Source: Branchiostoma floridae
Lineage: Eukaryota; Chordata; Leptocardii; Amphioxiformes; Branchiostomatidae
NCBI RefSeq assembly: GCF_000003815.2
Contig: NC_049981.1
Location: 33,916,966-33,980,965 of the forward strand
Reading direction: 5' to 3'
DNA length: 64,000 nucleotides
The notes below the pieces were generated by a model. It was given only the letters and a program-made list of their open reading frames with translations, ran no database searches and was not told the origin of the DNA. Positions within the stretch are counted from its first letter, which is position 1, and the number at the start of each line of letters is the position of its first letter. The position numbers and the translations under genes were made by a program. This document shows positions 35,401 through 46,320 of this stretch, in pieces.

Positions 35401-38400
35401 ATTTCTTTCTTTTCGCTAATGTTAGGAGTTTTTCATAGTGACAGTATTGTCTTATGTTGTTTATAACCTCTGCATTTGGAATGTGGTCAAGATATGTTAT
35501 CCCAAGGGTTTTCTGAGGCATTTCATTTCCACCGCATGCACTCTTCTTTGGAGCTCTGCATGATTCACAGGAGTAAAAGAAGATGGAGAGTACAATGGCT
35601 TGGTCCTTTTTTTCAACCTCTATTTAGCCTTGATTTACATACAAAGTCATCCCTTCGGCCTGAGCCGTTTTTCAAGGGTTCAATGTTTGGAGGAGGTCAA
35701 TCCATAACGCATAGTTATTTACAATAATACAAAGAAATGCTATTCCATAATCGTGTTCCCTTATTCAGTCCATAGTTACTCATTTGTGTTTCGTAACATG
35801 TTCTTTAAAGTTACTACCGAGTTTGCCTCTCGTACGTTTGGTCTTAAACTGTTCCATCGCACTGCACCTGAGTAGGATATTGATCTCCTAAATAAACATG
35901 CTTATGTTTTTGTCTCTCCAGATTGGTTTCAGTTTGTCCAATATATACTTTTAGTGCTCCACGTACCAGGATCTCAGGCTTGGAGCCTTCTTCACTAATA
36001 ATTGCACACAAGTATTTGAGGTGTCCTAAGTTACGGACACGTGATCTAATTAACACGTGATCTTGCGGATATGTGTCGTCAGCAATTGGTCAAACATGCC
36101 AGGAAGTTTATAACGCCAACAGTCTATGTTCAGTTATGACTGGAGAGCCCTGATGTAAATGGCCTCCTTTATACCTTTTACAAAGTAGTCGGTGTCCAGC
36201 ATCCTGACTTTGTCCAGTGTTACGGTATGGCCCGGTCATTCGATGTAGATGTGTTGAGAGACTTCCGACAATAGCACGCGGCGGCGTTCGTGTTCAAGGA
36301 ATCTGGTTCTCAGTGAGCGTTCTGTCTCTCTAATGTATACATGTAGGATTCTTCGCAAGTCCCTTTCCTCGTAGAGTAATTCCCTGGCATGGAATGTGGT
36401 ATACAACACCGTGGTTGGAGTTTTAAACTTCCTGGCGTGTTTGACCAATTGCTGACGACGCGTATTCAATTCGTCTGGAGAACCAAAAATCTCCTTGGTT
36501 CTCCAGACGAATTTGAGTGAAGCAGATGTGGTCTATATGATGAAGGATATAATGACAAGAATGCTCACTCATTCCCGCCCATGGTGCAGGAGGACCCGAA
36601 GAGTTTCTTTGTGGGACACGGATAGCTGCCGCCGTCCAGGGGGTCTGAGAGGCAAAGACAATTATAACAAACTACGTCGGTGAAGGTTAGATATCTAGGC
36701 GTAACAGAACATGTTATTTCATAACATAACATAACATAACATAACATAACATAACATAACATAACATAACATAACATAACATAACATAACATTACATAAC
36801 ATAACATAACATTACATAACATAACATAACATAACAACATTACATAACATAACATAACATATCATAACATAACGTAACATAACATAACATAGAGACTCTT
36901 GAAGTAAAAGTAATGACCAAAACGAACGAACACGGACTATGAACACTGAGCTTCTTGCCCCACTATATATGTTGTACCATATATGTGTAGTGACATAGGT
37001 TGATGGATTTATTAGTATTCAATGTAATATATGTTCTCTGTTATATTTCATCTGACCCTTACCTCCCTCATGACCTCAATGAAAAGTGGCCGGCAGGCCG
37101 ATATGAGCTTCTCATGAATAAATAAAGGTTCAAACAAAAACAAACAAACACAACACATCCCAACAGACTACAACACATAATATCACAAACAATACGGCAA
37201 AGGAAATTTCACAACGCAGCACAGTCAAACACATCACAATACAATACAATGGAACACATCACAGCAGACTACAACACATTATCTCAGAAAACAATATTAT
37301 AAAACAGTGGACCCCTTATCCCGCATCACAATTCACGTAGTAGAATACGATTCTTGAGCGTTGTAGATTCATTGTACATATTCCATGTATATCTTGTTGC
37401 GACCTGTACTGAACCCAGTGGGTATGTATGTACAATAAAGGTCTTCATTCATTCATTCATTCATTCATTCATTCATTCATTCATTCATTCATTCATTCAT
37501 TCATTCATTCATTCATTCATTCATTCATTCATTCATTCGTTCATTCAATAAAGCGCGTCACAATAAAACAGTAAACATCACATAAAACATGGCTGAACAT
37601 TTTACAGCAAAATAAAAACACCTCACATCTCTGAGACTCATCTCATCACATCACAATACAACCCCTTACATATCACGACACATTACCACTGGACACATAC
37701 ATGTACAGCACAACGAACACCCACGAAACATGACAACACCCCACAACACAACACAACATATAATAGCACAATTCAGCACAACATACTTTTGCTTGTTGCT
37801 TTTAAGAAAAAGTTGTCAAAAATAGCCCCTCACCAAATGGATGCCCCATATGGAACAGATGTCCCATCTCATGTGTCATGACGTCCATCATGTCGGCAGG
37901 CCTCCCGGAAGTGATCGCTGAAGTCTAGAAGGGGAAGACTTTGAGTTTGAATCAGATAAAACCCCAGTCCTCTCATTGCAGCACGTTCTGGCGAAGATGC
38001 TGTTCACATTTATCTACGATGGGAGTTTTCTGTGGGATTAAAGATCATTATCATATAGCCAGGCGCCGCGGACCAATCAGAAGGCCTCGTTCCACGTTGG
38101 TTATGACGCCGTAACACGTAGATTCCGGCCAGACAGGTGCAAATTAACACCAGTGGTGTTAATTCATTTTGAATTAACACCGGTCCTGGTGTTAATTCAT
38201 TTTGAATTAACACCGGTGCGGGTGTTAATTCATTTTGAATTAACACCGGTGCGGGTGTTAATTTATTTTGACCAATCAAAAGGAACGAAAGAAAGGTATA
38301 TGCAGGCATTGGCCAATAAAAAGGAGCAAAACATATGCCGGAGCAGACTGCAAGGGGGAATGGCTCCTTCTGTTAACATTGATAATGAGTTTTGTTTTTC

Positions 38401-41400
38401 TAAAAAGCCTGCAATGTTTCGAATATTTTCTGTGGAAATTTTGGTTTCAAAATGCAATCTGTAATCTCCTTACATATGTATGTACCAAATGTGAACTTTC
38501 AGAAATTCGACAAAGGAATTCACACGTATAGTACCAAGGGATCTATGCGTCATACAGGAGTTTGCAAGTTTGGGTAGGCTATATGATAATAACTTTAATG
38601 CCCCGCCTTATCCTCGGTGTATATGGTGAGATAATCCCTGNNNNNNNNNNNNNNNNNNNNNNNNNNNNNNNNNNNNNNNNNNNNNNNNNNNNNNNNNNNN
38701 NNNNNNNNNNNNNNNNNNNNNNNNNNNNNNNNNNNNNNNNAACAATCACAATGAGTCTGTTACAGTACTTGTACTTACCCCGATGATAAGGAAGGGGTAG
38801 GAGTCGACATTCTCCACCACACAGAAGTCCCCCATGCCGGCACCGCTGGCCCCGGTACCGTGGAAATAGGGCGGGCCCCTGCGGATGGAAAGGGGAACAG
38901 AACTGTAGGTAGCGATTAAAATTATGTTGTATAAAATTATGTTTTGTTTTGCACCAAACGTTACTTTTTAAGCCAGTAAGTTTAGCAGCATTGAAGTCTG
39001 CTGCCTGTGACCTCTCTTTGAGCATGCCATGATAAGAGACAAAGATCATTTTGTCCAGCAGAGTTAAGATAACGTCTTGCAGAGTGTTGTTGAACGTACG
39101 TGATGAAAGCGGCCGCGTCGAACTTCTCCACCGGCCGGAGCTCCGTCCAGATGTACTCCCGGACTTTCGGCTTGAGAAACTCAGAGTAATGCGGGTTTTC
39201 CTCCTCTCCTGGCCAGAGCTCCGCCAGAATCTTCACCCCGGTCAGGAGCACCCGGAAGTTGATGTGGCTGTACGCCTGCAGAATACGCCGATCTCGTTTA
39301 CATCGCGGCGCAGAAACATCTAGATCTGCTCACATTTTCCTCATCGCGCCGTACGGTAGCTTTTAGCGACAAAATGGTTGTGAGCATTATCATCATTTCA
39401 TTATCTACAGTAGTTAGCCAGGCCTTTGTTTATGTGATTATGTGGACTTGTAACAGCATTAGGTAATACCGTAGTTTTACGAATGTGTCTATGCTGTCGA
39501 ATCCGTTTTGAGGCAAATGTAAGATGAGAGCACTGTTACTACTGAGAGCGTTAACTACTGGTATTCTGTCTACGATACCTTGTCAAGGATGGAGACAAGT
39601 TCCAAGGCGTGGTTCTCCACTGCCTGGCGATCGTTGTTGAATACTTTAACAAACTGGGAAAATAGAAAAACGTGACAAGGAAAATTCAATTATCGTTTAG
39701 TTTAGATCAGGATACAACCACAGTCCAGCACAGCGTCAACTGTATTGTTCAGTGCTAAATGCCGATGAACCACATGTTTCGGAGACAGCGCGCACTGAAA
39801 ACCCACATGTGTTCATCTAAACTGGCATGATTAGAAATGTTATCGACGATGTTAAACATCTCCATCCCCTAAAGCCAGGTTCGCCACTCGTATGTCAAGG
39901 CCGACCCAGTCGTCCTTCTCGCTGTGTTCGCTCTGGTCAGTCGTCAAAGGATCCAGGGCATGTTACTGGAGGGAAAAATACCAGCCAATCACGTTGCCGC
40001 TTGACCGTAGGCGGTGATGTGATTGGCCGTCACAATTAGAGGCATGCGCAGAGGGTGCACTTTCATCAACAGGCCTTAAATAAACATAAATGTAAGAAGC
40101 CTTTTTCTCGGCTGATATTAGTATTTTGGAACTGGAAATTAAAGTTAAAGTTTTGGCTATTTTACGTTGTTAGAAATAGAGGTTTTAAGCCATGTTTAAG
40201 AGTGTTAGGCACAGGCTACAGAAAGTACAGGACAAATGTGTTCATTTCTTGCCTGGAGAGGTCAAAGATCATCTGAGTTAAATTCGGTGGTGTAGCGAAC
40301 TTTCCACGGCTAGAAAAAATGTGTTCAATATCAACAGAATCGCTAGATGGATACTAAACCTCGGGGAGGTGACTTTTGACAGCCCTTTTCTTACACGTTT
40401 TCTATATAAATGAATCATCATCGTCATGAATGAAAGGCAAACCGTTATTAGTGGGCTGTAGCCCAGGTCGGTACATCACAGACCTGACCAGAGCCGGTGT
40501 TTGACATCTACAAACGGAGGTACGACAGGATGACTATCGTTCCTTTCGATAATATAAAACTGTGTTGATAACGTCTGTATCAATCAGCAATCATCAATCA
40601 AAATGGTTTATTATCAAAACAAGATTCTGGCAGCCAGGGGCTGAATTGTGTCTTGTTGTACATACAAACCCTGCTTGTTTATTACCAATCACTAAAACTG
40701 TATGCCTTACTTACGGCGTTCCTGTTGTAGACAAGGAAAAGCCGGATGTATTTAGTGGCCCAGTCCACCTGGAAGTGGCCGTCCCTCAGCAGGAAAAAGG
40801 GTACCTCTGGCCAGGTCTGTTGGGGAGAAAATCGGGGTAAAAGGATGGACTTTATATTTTTTTAATCAGACTGTGTCAAGCGTGAAGTGCTATCTCGCTT
40901 TAACTTAAAGTGCACCAAAGTAACAGAACCACTTCTTTTTCTCAAAACAATAACCTGATTTCAATAGTGTTTGCATGACAATGTCTGTTTGCATTTGGAA
41001 AAAAAAATTGTGTACATAATATTGCAAACATGTGCATCATCAGCGCAAGCGCATATTCCACATGTTTGCCAAAAAGTATTCACGGAACCTTTCTGCATCG
41101 CGGCGTATATTCCCAGGTAAACATTGGACGTGTCTTGTACGTAAAAAAAATTTCTCCATTGAATGCGGTTTTCTTTAAGTGCAACCCTTTCAACAACGCT
41201 AAATTTTCTTTTAAAAACCAACAAGACAAAACGTCAATTGTCCTCAGTTGACCGTAATATGACACTGACTTGGAACGTAGCTGCTCCAGACAAGTCAGTT
41301 TTCCCTTATCTTCATTCAATACCGGATTGTTTACAGAAAATACAGTCGACGTGTTTGCATACTTGTTTAACCACGTGCACCATGCCCAAGCATTCTTGAA

Positions 41401-43623
41401 ACATCTGACATCTGTGTTTTCAAGTTCTATTGGTCGTCTATCTGTTTCTTTCCACACATACAATAAATTCGCCATGTGGGTTGTAAGAGTCCATGACGTA
41501 CCTTCAGTTTGCTGAAGCATTCGTGATAGTTGCACAGCAGAGATTGGTCCAAAAGGGGACTGGCTGACTTTCACCCTTCGACATACGCTTATTGGAGAAA
41601 GTAGTGCAAAGTGAGTGATGTCATATTCATAACAGCTATAACATGGACTAGCTCTTAAATTGGATAATAGATCTGAAATATACGTTAATGATGTTAACAA
41701 AGAACTATCTTTTTCACCAACGTGCTAGGAAACGCCGGGAACTGTGCGACTCACGGTTTCGTGGCTCGGTCCGTCCTTGTCCCTATAAGCGTCATCTGAA
41801 TCAGGCATTCTATCAGATGCCGCTTCTTCATCGGTGTCCTGAAAATATGTCAAAACAATTTCACTACTTCAAACAGATATGGAAGTGTGCCTGTGTCCTT
41901 AAGCAGGAAGGATCTGAAATAGACCTACCTACATAGACATCATTTTCTAATTCGTATTTGATTTAAGACAGACGAGGACAATGTGGCACTGCGCATGCAG
42001 CGCTCAAGTTAGTACCTTATTGCAACATACCACATGTAGTGGACAGATAGAAAGTAAATGTGGTCCCATAGCCTTCTTGAGCTGAAACTGTCAGGGAAGT
42101 GGGTTGTTATCCACTCTGTCTCGGGTCGTGTAAAGTGCCTTTCCCAAGGGCACAAGATCGGTGACACGACAGGATTCGAACCGGGACCTTTTGGTTCTGA
42201 GCCGGACACTCTGCCGTTACGCCTCACGAGCCCACACATAGCCATCATTGCTCAATGTCGCTGTTGTTTGCGAAGGAAGGCAACTCAACAACGGTACTCA
42301 CTCTCAATCCGTCGCTTGGCCCTTCGTTGTCCTTATATTCGTCATCTGAGTCTGGCATTTTGTCAACTGGATCTTTGTCCTGAAGATATTCATAAAATCA
42401 TAGACATATTTTTACTTTTAGTAGGTTTAGTCTCCTCAAAAGACATGATATGCCCATGTTACTATAAACCATAGGTAGTAAATAAATTAGATACAATAAA
42501 CTGCCTTGAAAATGTTACAATTTGGCGTGGTTTTCTTTGACCTTCATTTCAAGAAGTAAATATGTATGCATACACCTAGAACTACGGTATCTACTAAAAG
42601 CACTTGATCTAGCTATAATCTATCCTGTGATGCCAGTGCTCACTTTGACTTTCTTGATTTTTTGTAGCAACGTCAGCTCCTCCGACAAGAGAGCATCGTT
42701 TTCTTCTTGGGGTCCTTCCTGTTCAGGGCAGATGCAATGTAAAAGACACCGTCGGTTGACAACAAGTACTAAAAGCATTCCGGTGCATACACATATTGAC
42801 CGATCTTGCCATTTGTTAGAAAGAACCTTACCTTTCTTTCTCAGTTTCGTACATACTGGAATTCTTTTCACATACTCGAGATTCAATATTTACATTTCAA
42901 TTTGAAAACGAATTGATTTTTGATCCAGAAGATCATTATGAAAGATTTATAATATCATGTAACATACCACATTAACTTTATCCAGTTCCGAATGAAGCAG
43001 TTCGCGGATGATTTCCTCCATTAGATTCTCCAGCATCTGATTGGCGTTTAGTTCTCCATCCTGGGAGTTGCCCTGGCAACGACGTAATTGTTTACATTGA
43101 TTGTACTGCGCACATACAGGCTAAGCATTTGTAGCCCAAATAGCTTCATGGCTCGGCGACAATTGCAAACAGGGCGGTACATGTATTGTTGTTCACCTTG
43201 TAATATCTAGTGGCACACAGGTCAGCAAGCTGTGTCAGGAATTTTGTCTCAAGTATAAACGGAAAGTAAAGTCATTGCAATAACAATAAAACGAATCATT
43301 AGCCTCGTAACTTGAAAAATATAAATGTAACTTACTAGATTTTTGAATAAGTTTGTATACATTAACAAAAACATTGTGCACATGTAAATCGTACCCTGTA
43401 TCCTTGCCATCTCCTACTACATAGCAGACAACGGCGCATGCTTAGAAACACGAAATAAAAAGATGGGACAACACGTTCGTTTATTTTTGTTTGTTTGCAG
43501 TACCTTGATGATGGATAGGCAGTGTTTATGTTTGTTTGTTTGTTTGTTTACCTTGATGATCGCGGCCTCCAGGGATGATAGACAGGTGACAGTCACCAGG
43601 ATACAGAACCAGGCTGTCGCCAT
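29469..43623 (-). CDS. Secreted ADAM-like metalloprotease with disintegrin, CUB and two kringle domains
   Basis: Twenty-one minus-strand exons with matching phases, about 757 residues: 43552-43623 (ATG, signal MATAWFCILVTVTCLSSLEA), 42968-43060, 42644-42718, 42302-42379, 41755-41838, 40715-40816, 39579-39653, 39100-39275, 38779-38878, 37834-37924, 36569-36644, 34788-34869, 34151-34219, 33722-33820, 32962-33037, 32186-32337, 31617-31720, 30951-31048, 30281-30544, 30020-30070, 29469-29725 (TGA). The acidic propeptide (about 25-134) contains two homologous exons sharing MPDSDD. The protease is about 135-368, with zinc site HEMGHLFHMGH near 303 and Met-turn CTM. A short disintegrin region follows (GEECDCGSDK; CCDGQICKLK), then CUB (CPYDWVEVRDGG; about 451-567) and kringles at about 576-655 and 674-757. 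The glycine of HExxHxxGxxH is His here. Adamalysins cleave extracellular proteins (family knowledge); activity of this one is uncertain. No transmembrane segment is seen, so it is probably secreted. The weakest joins are the acceptor of exon 37834-37924 and the donor at 31617. Confidence 0.85.
31785..31905 (-). mobile_element. tRNA-derived SINE fragment (decayed)
   Basis: On the minus strand GGTAATGGCCGGGTGTTTGG (A-box region) and GGTTAGGGATTCAAATTC (B-box-like) precede GTGCCCTCGGGAAAGGCGCT, a tail shared with the element at 42060-42245. It lies in a protease-gene intron. Confidence 0.6.
32529..32830 (+). mobile_element. tRNA-derived SINE
   Basis: GTAGTCCAGTGGTTAGCGGC (A box) and GTGAGTTCGATTCCGGC (B box) are spaced as in a tRNA gene. 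A tRNA-unrelated body follows (CTACCGGAAAGGGTTGCAGT ... CAGTGAGCTAAAACTGGATC). The head does not form a clean tRNA, so it is a SINE, not a tRNA gene. Confidence 0.75.
33049..33365. repeat. About 40-bp minisatellite with CCAAT words
   Basis: Eight units of ACAGTGATGTCACAAGACGT plus AACCAATCACCATGCATTAC. It starts beside exon 32962-33037 of the protease gene. Each unit contains CCAAT and TGATGTCA-like words. Confidence 0.9.
34630..34775. repeat. Three to four units of a 45-bp repeat
   Basis: TTTGCGTATTGTCCACCTAT plus GACAGGACAGTATCAAGGCC recurs; it ends just before the donor of exon 34788-34869. Confidence 0.8.
35093..36056 (-). pseudogene. Decayed LINE, C-terminal reverse-transcriptase region
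   Basis: Minus-strand fragments in several frames resemble the end of a non-LTR retrotransposon polyprotein. They are LGHLKYLCAIISEEGSKPEI (36056 side), then IPNAEVINNIRQYCHYEKLL with KRKKLKWYGPVMRSN (35521-35327), then a KEWTGK-like end near 35290. Stops and frameshifts interrupt it. It sits in a protease-gene intron. Confidence 0.75.
36105..36450 (-). pseudogene. Penelope-like element fragment with GIY-YIG endonuclease remnant
   Basis: Minus-strand reading gives ELLYEERDLRRILHVYIRETERSLRTRF-type sequence (the GIY-YIG core VYIGET seen here as VYIRET), then EHERRRVLLSEVSQHI. Across position 36240 it continues as PGHTVTLDKVRMLD and GIKEAIYIRALQS, typical of the end of Penelope elements. A TAA then breaks the frame before LNIDCW. 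The glycine-to-arginine change and the stop show it is dead. Confidence 0.7.
36469..36513. repeat. Short perfect hairpin
   Basis: ATTCGTCTGGAGAACCA and TGGTTCTCCAGACGAAT flank a 9-11 bp loop. It lies at the 5' end of the Penelope-like fragment and may be its terminal structure. Confidence 0.7.
36719..36892. repeat. (ATAAC)n pentanucleotide microsatellite
   Basis: About 33 units with scattered ATTAC variants; 75 bp from exon 36569-36644 of the protease gene. Confidence 0.97.
37447..37548. repeat. (ATTC)n tetranucleotide microsatellite
   Basis: About 25 near-perfect CATT units, directly after an AATAAAG word. Confidence 0.97.
38135..38275. repeat. Palindromic minisatellite (TTAACACC/GGTGTTAA)
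   Basis: Four units of about 35 bp, each an inverted repeat: TTAACACCGGTGCGGGTGTT with TTCATTTTGAA spacers that are also palindromic. Such DNA can form cruciforms. Confidence 0.85.
38641..38740. other. Assembly gap (100 N)
   Basis: Run of 100 N in the intron between protease exons 38779-38878 and 37834-37924. Confidence 0.98.
42060..42245 (-). mobile_element. tRNA-derived SINE
   Basis: Minus strand: GGGCTCGTGAGGCGTAACGG (A box) and GGTCCCGGTTCGAATCCTGT (B box), then GTGCCCTTGGGAAAGGCACT and a tail. The same tail is in the fragment at 31785-31905. It lies between two propeptide exons of the protease gene. Confidence 0.75.
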
Positions 43624-43768
43624 GGCAAACGGCCACCTATGACAAATATATGTATATAGTATCAATGATTCGCAATTTGCAGCTTATTCGTCTGCTATAT
43701 TCACTGCCTCAGACGGTCATCGTAAAGTAAAAAAAGTTTCAGACAACCCTCCTCTGTCATTCCGAAAG

Positions 43769-44011
43769 GTGGCATCTCACTGCACTTGGGGCACTGGTGC
43801 GGCACTGCGGGGTTCGTTCACTGCGGCACTGTTGTGCTATTTTCGCCGATTTTTTTAAAAATTTAGATATGGCGTAATACGTAAAAGTATGACTTAGAAG
43901 ACAACAAAATACACAAAACGTAAGAAAATTCGTTCTTTATCTCTGAAATTCATTGAGTAATTTTTGAACCCCGCAGTGCCGCACCGGTGCCCCAAGTGCA
44001 GTGAGATGGCA
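43769..44011. mobile_element. MITE with about 48-bp terminal inverted repeats, upstream of the protease gene
   Basis: Left arm 43770-43817 (GGCATCTCACTGCACTTGGG to GCACTGCGGGGTTC) is inverted at 43967-44010 with one or two mismatches; total about 240 bp. It ends exactly where the 13-bp E-box array begins and lies about 150 bp upstream of the protease start codon. Confidence 0.8.
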
Positions 44012-44356
44012 CATCACGTGAGCACATCACGTGAGCACATCACGTGAGCACATCACGTGAGCACATCACGTGAGCACATCACGTGAGCACATCACGTGAG
44101 CACATCACGTGAGCACATCACGTGAGCACATCACGTGAGCACATCACGTGAGCACATCACGTGAGCACATCACGTGAGCACATCACGTGAGCACATCACG
44201 TGAGCACATCACGTGAGCACATCACGTGAGCACATCACGTGAGCACATCACGTGAGCACATCACGTGAGCACATCACGTGAGCACATCACGTGAGCACAT
44301 CACGTGAGCACATCACGTGAGCACATCACGTGAGCACATCACGTGAGCACATCACG
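44011..44356. repeat. 13-bp E-box array, about 26 identical units
   Basis: Unit ACATCACGTGAGC, apparently without any mismatch over 345 bp. Each unit holds TCACGTGA, a palindromic E-box of the kind bound by USF, TFE3/MITF and related bHLH-ZIP factors (family knowledge). It lies in the intergenic region between the protease gene and the RhoGAP gene. Confidence 0.95.
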
Positions 44357-44359
44357 TCA

Positions 44360-45650
44360 CACACGTGACTACGCAGGGTTGTGAGTGACAGTCATTCACC
44401 TCATTTGACATGACCTTTGAGGTCGACTCTCCGGTGCGTATCTAATACAAGCAAACAACACGCTCGTCCATGTGCGAAGGGTTGGAACTATGAGGGTCAG
44501 TAAACAACGCCTATCAGACAAAAACGTAGAGCATCCCAGCGTGACCAAGATGCTCGTGTAGATAGTGCCAATGGAACAACAACATGCTGACAAGCACACG
44601 GCAGGGAAAGGCATAACCACATATCACCATTAGGTGATTTTATAGACATGTAAGCCAGCGGTTCTTTAAGGTCTGCATTTTAGTTATGTGTAGTTTGACA
44701 CCAAGAGACTAAATTCTTCACATCTTCATCCACATCACTGACTTCTATTGACCCGTGCTAAATGCGTCCTTACACTAGACGAGACACCAGCATACACTAA
44801 TTCGGTACCTTCTGCCTCCGATTATGGTACTGTATTGTCTTTTTTATCACCGTTATGTCAACTTTGTGATTTCAAATCAGGGGTGAATCAATGACGTGAG
44901 GCATAATGCAAGATAGGACCGATGATACCAGAGAATGTTCGAATTCTGTCACGCATCATTGTAAAGGTACCACAGTAAAGATCAAATGCAAGTAAAGAGC
45001 CTTCAGCTTGAAGTCGTTTAAAGAAAAAATCTGTACGGAAAAGGTCAAAAGCATTTGATTCGTGAGCTCTTTGTGCGTAGTATGCTGCCATAGTTGTTAT
45101 GAAGTTTAACTTTGAAACAGGCCTGGCCTATCACCTGGCTGACCCGCAAACCACCTGAGTTTGGGAGTGGTCCGGAGCAAGCGTGGGACATCCAGAAACC
45201 ACCACCGTGGTATGTTATCTAACAAAGAATCACGCGGACCCTCCGGGCGAACGGGAATAATTAAGTGTCGCTGCCAACAAGTTTGCAGACAGTTCATGTA
45301 CTACAACAATCATAAAGGGAAACTGGCTGTGACTTGACATGCTAAAATAAAGATATGCCTCAGACAATATGAAATGCCCATATACATGAAGTCACAGGAC
45401 CCAGCTTCGTGCAAAGTAGTCTGCAGGACAGCGGAGCTAATTTTTTTTACATTTCTTTGATTAGTCACTTTTGCACTTGTGGTTTGTCCAATGATCTTGT
45501 ACATAACCGTTTGACTTACGTTTGGGAGAACTGCAAGTCGCTTGTTTCACAGGGAGAACCGCAGAAGTCAGCTCAAGGGTTTAAGGCCCTTCTTCTTGTC
45601 TTAAGTGGCACGTTTTGGCGTTCGTGCCTTTACTTGAAAGACCGGTTGGG
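44360..45650. other. Intergenic stretch without supported genes
   Basis: No exon-like block. About 45210-45260 contains ATCTAACAAAGAATCACGCG plus GACCCTCCGGGCGA, which recurs at about 46093-46135. Confidence 0.5.
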
Positions 45651-45654
45651 GCCG

Positions 45655-46070
45655 AACACGCGCGACGCAGCTGTGCACCTGCCAATGAGCGCACATAGTT
45701 CACACCCGCGCCCTGAGCACACCACGTGACGTCTCCCTGCCAATGAGCGCACGTAGTTCACACCTGAGCACACCACGTGACGTATCCCTGCTAATGAGCG
45801 CACGTAGTTCAAATCCGCGCCCTGAGCACACCACGTGACGTCTCCCTGCCAATGAGCGCACGTAGTTCACACCTGAGCACACCACGTGACGTCTCCCTGC
45901 CAATGAGCGCACGTAGTTCAAATCCGCGCCCTGAGCACATCACGTGACGTCTCCCTGCCAATGAGCGCACGTAGTTCAAATCCGCGTCCTGAGCACATCA
46001 CGTGACGTCTCCCTGCCAATGAGCGCACGTAGTTCAAATCCGCGCCCTGAGAACACCACGTGGCGATGGG
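45655..46070. repeat. 50-60 bp minisatellite with CACGTGACGT
   Basis: Seven units of CCTGCCAATGAGCGCACGTA plus GTTCA and GAGCACACCACGTGACGTCT. Each contains CCAAT, an E-box (CACGTG) and TGACGT (CRE-like) words. The GAGCACATCACGTGA part equals the 13-bp array unit at 44011. Confidence 0.9.
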
Positions 46071-46149
46071 GATTATCTAACCAATATAACCTCCTTGATC
46101 TAACAAAGCATCACGCGGACCCTCCGGCGATCGGGAAGAACTGTCACTG

Positions 46150-46320
46150 CCCATAATCTCCAAGCAAATCCTACGGTAGCATAAGATAATCAAAAGCTGC
46201 CAGAGGAGTGAAGCCGGCCTAGGAGTGTTTGGCTACTGATAACTCCCTTTGGCCAGATATACTACCTCCAGCTTTGATACTATCTTATGCCACCGCGTTA
46301 AATCTGCCTGGAGATTAACT
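46150..46320. mobile_element. MITE with about 36-bp imperfect inverted ends
   Basis: TAATCTCCAAGCAAATCC and GGTAGCATAAGATA on the left face TATCTTATGCCACCGCG and TCTGCCTGGAGATTAA on the right. It is about 170 bp and non-coding. Confidence 0.7.

Noticed and set aside
42150..42245. tRNA gene on the minus strand
   Set aside because: Same reasoning; shares its tail with another SINE fragment at 31785.
44011..44356. CRISPR-like or operator array of 13-bp units
   Set aside because: There are no unique spacers and the window is an animal genome; kept only as an E-box minisatellite.
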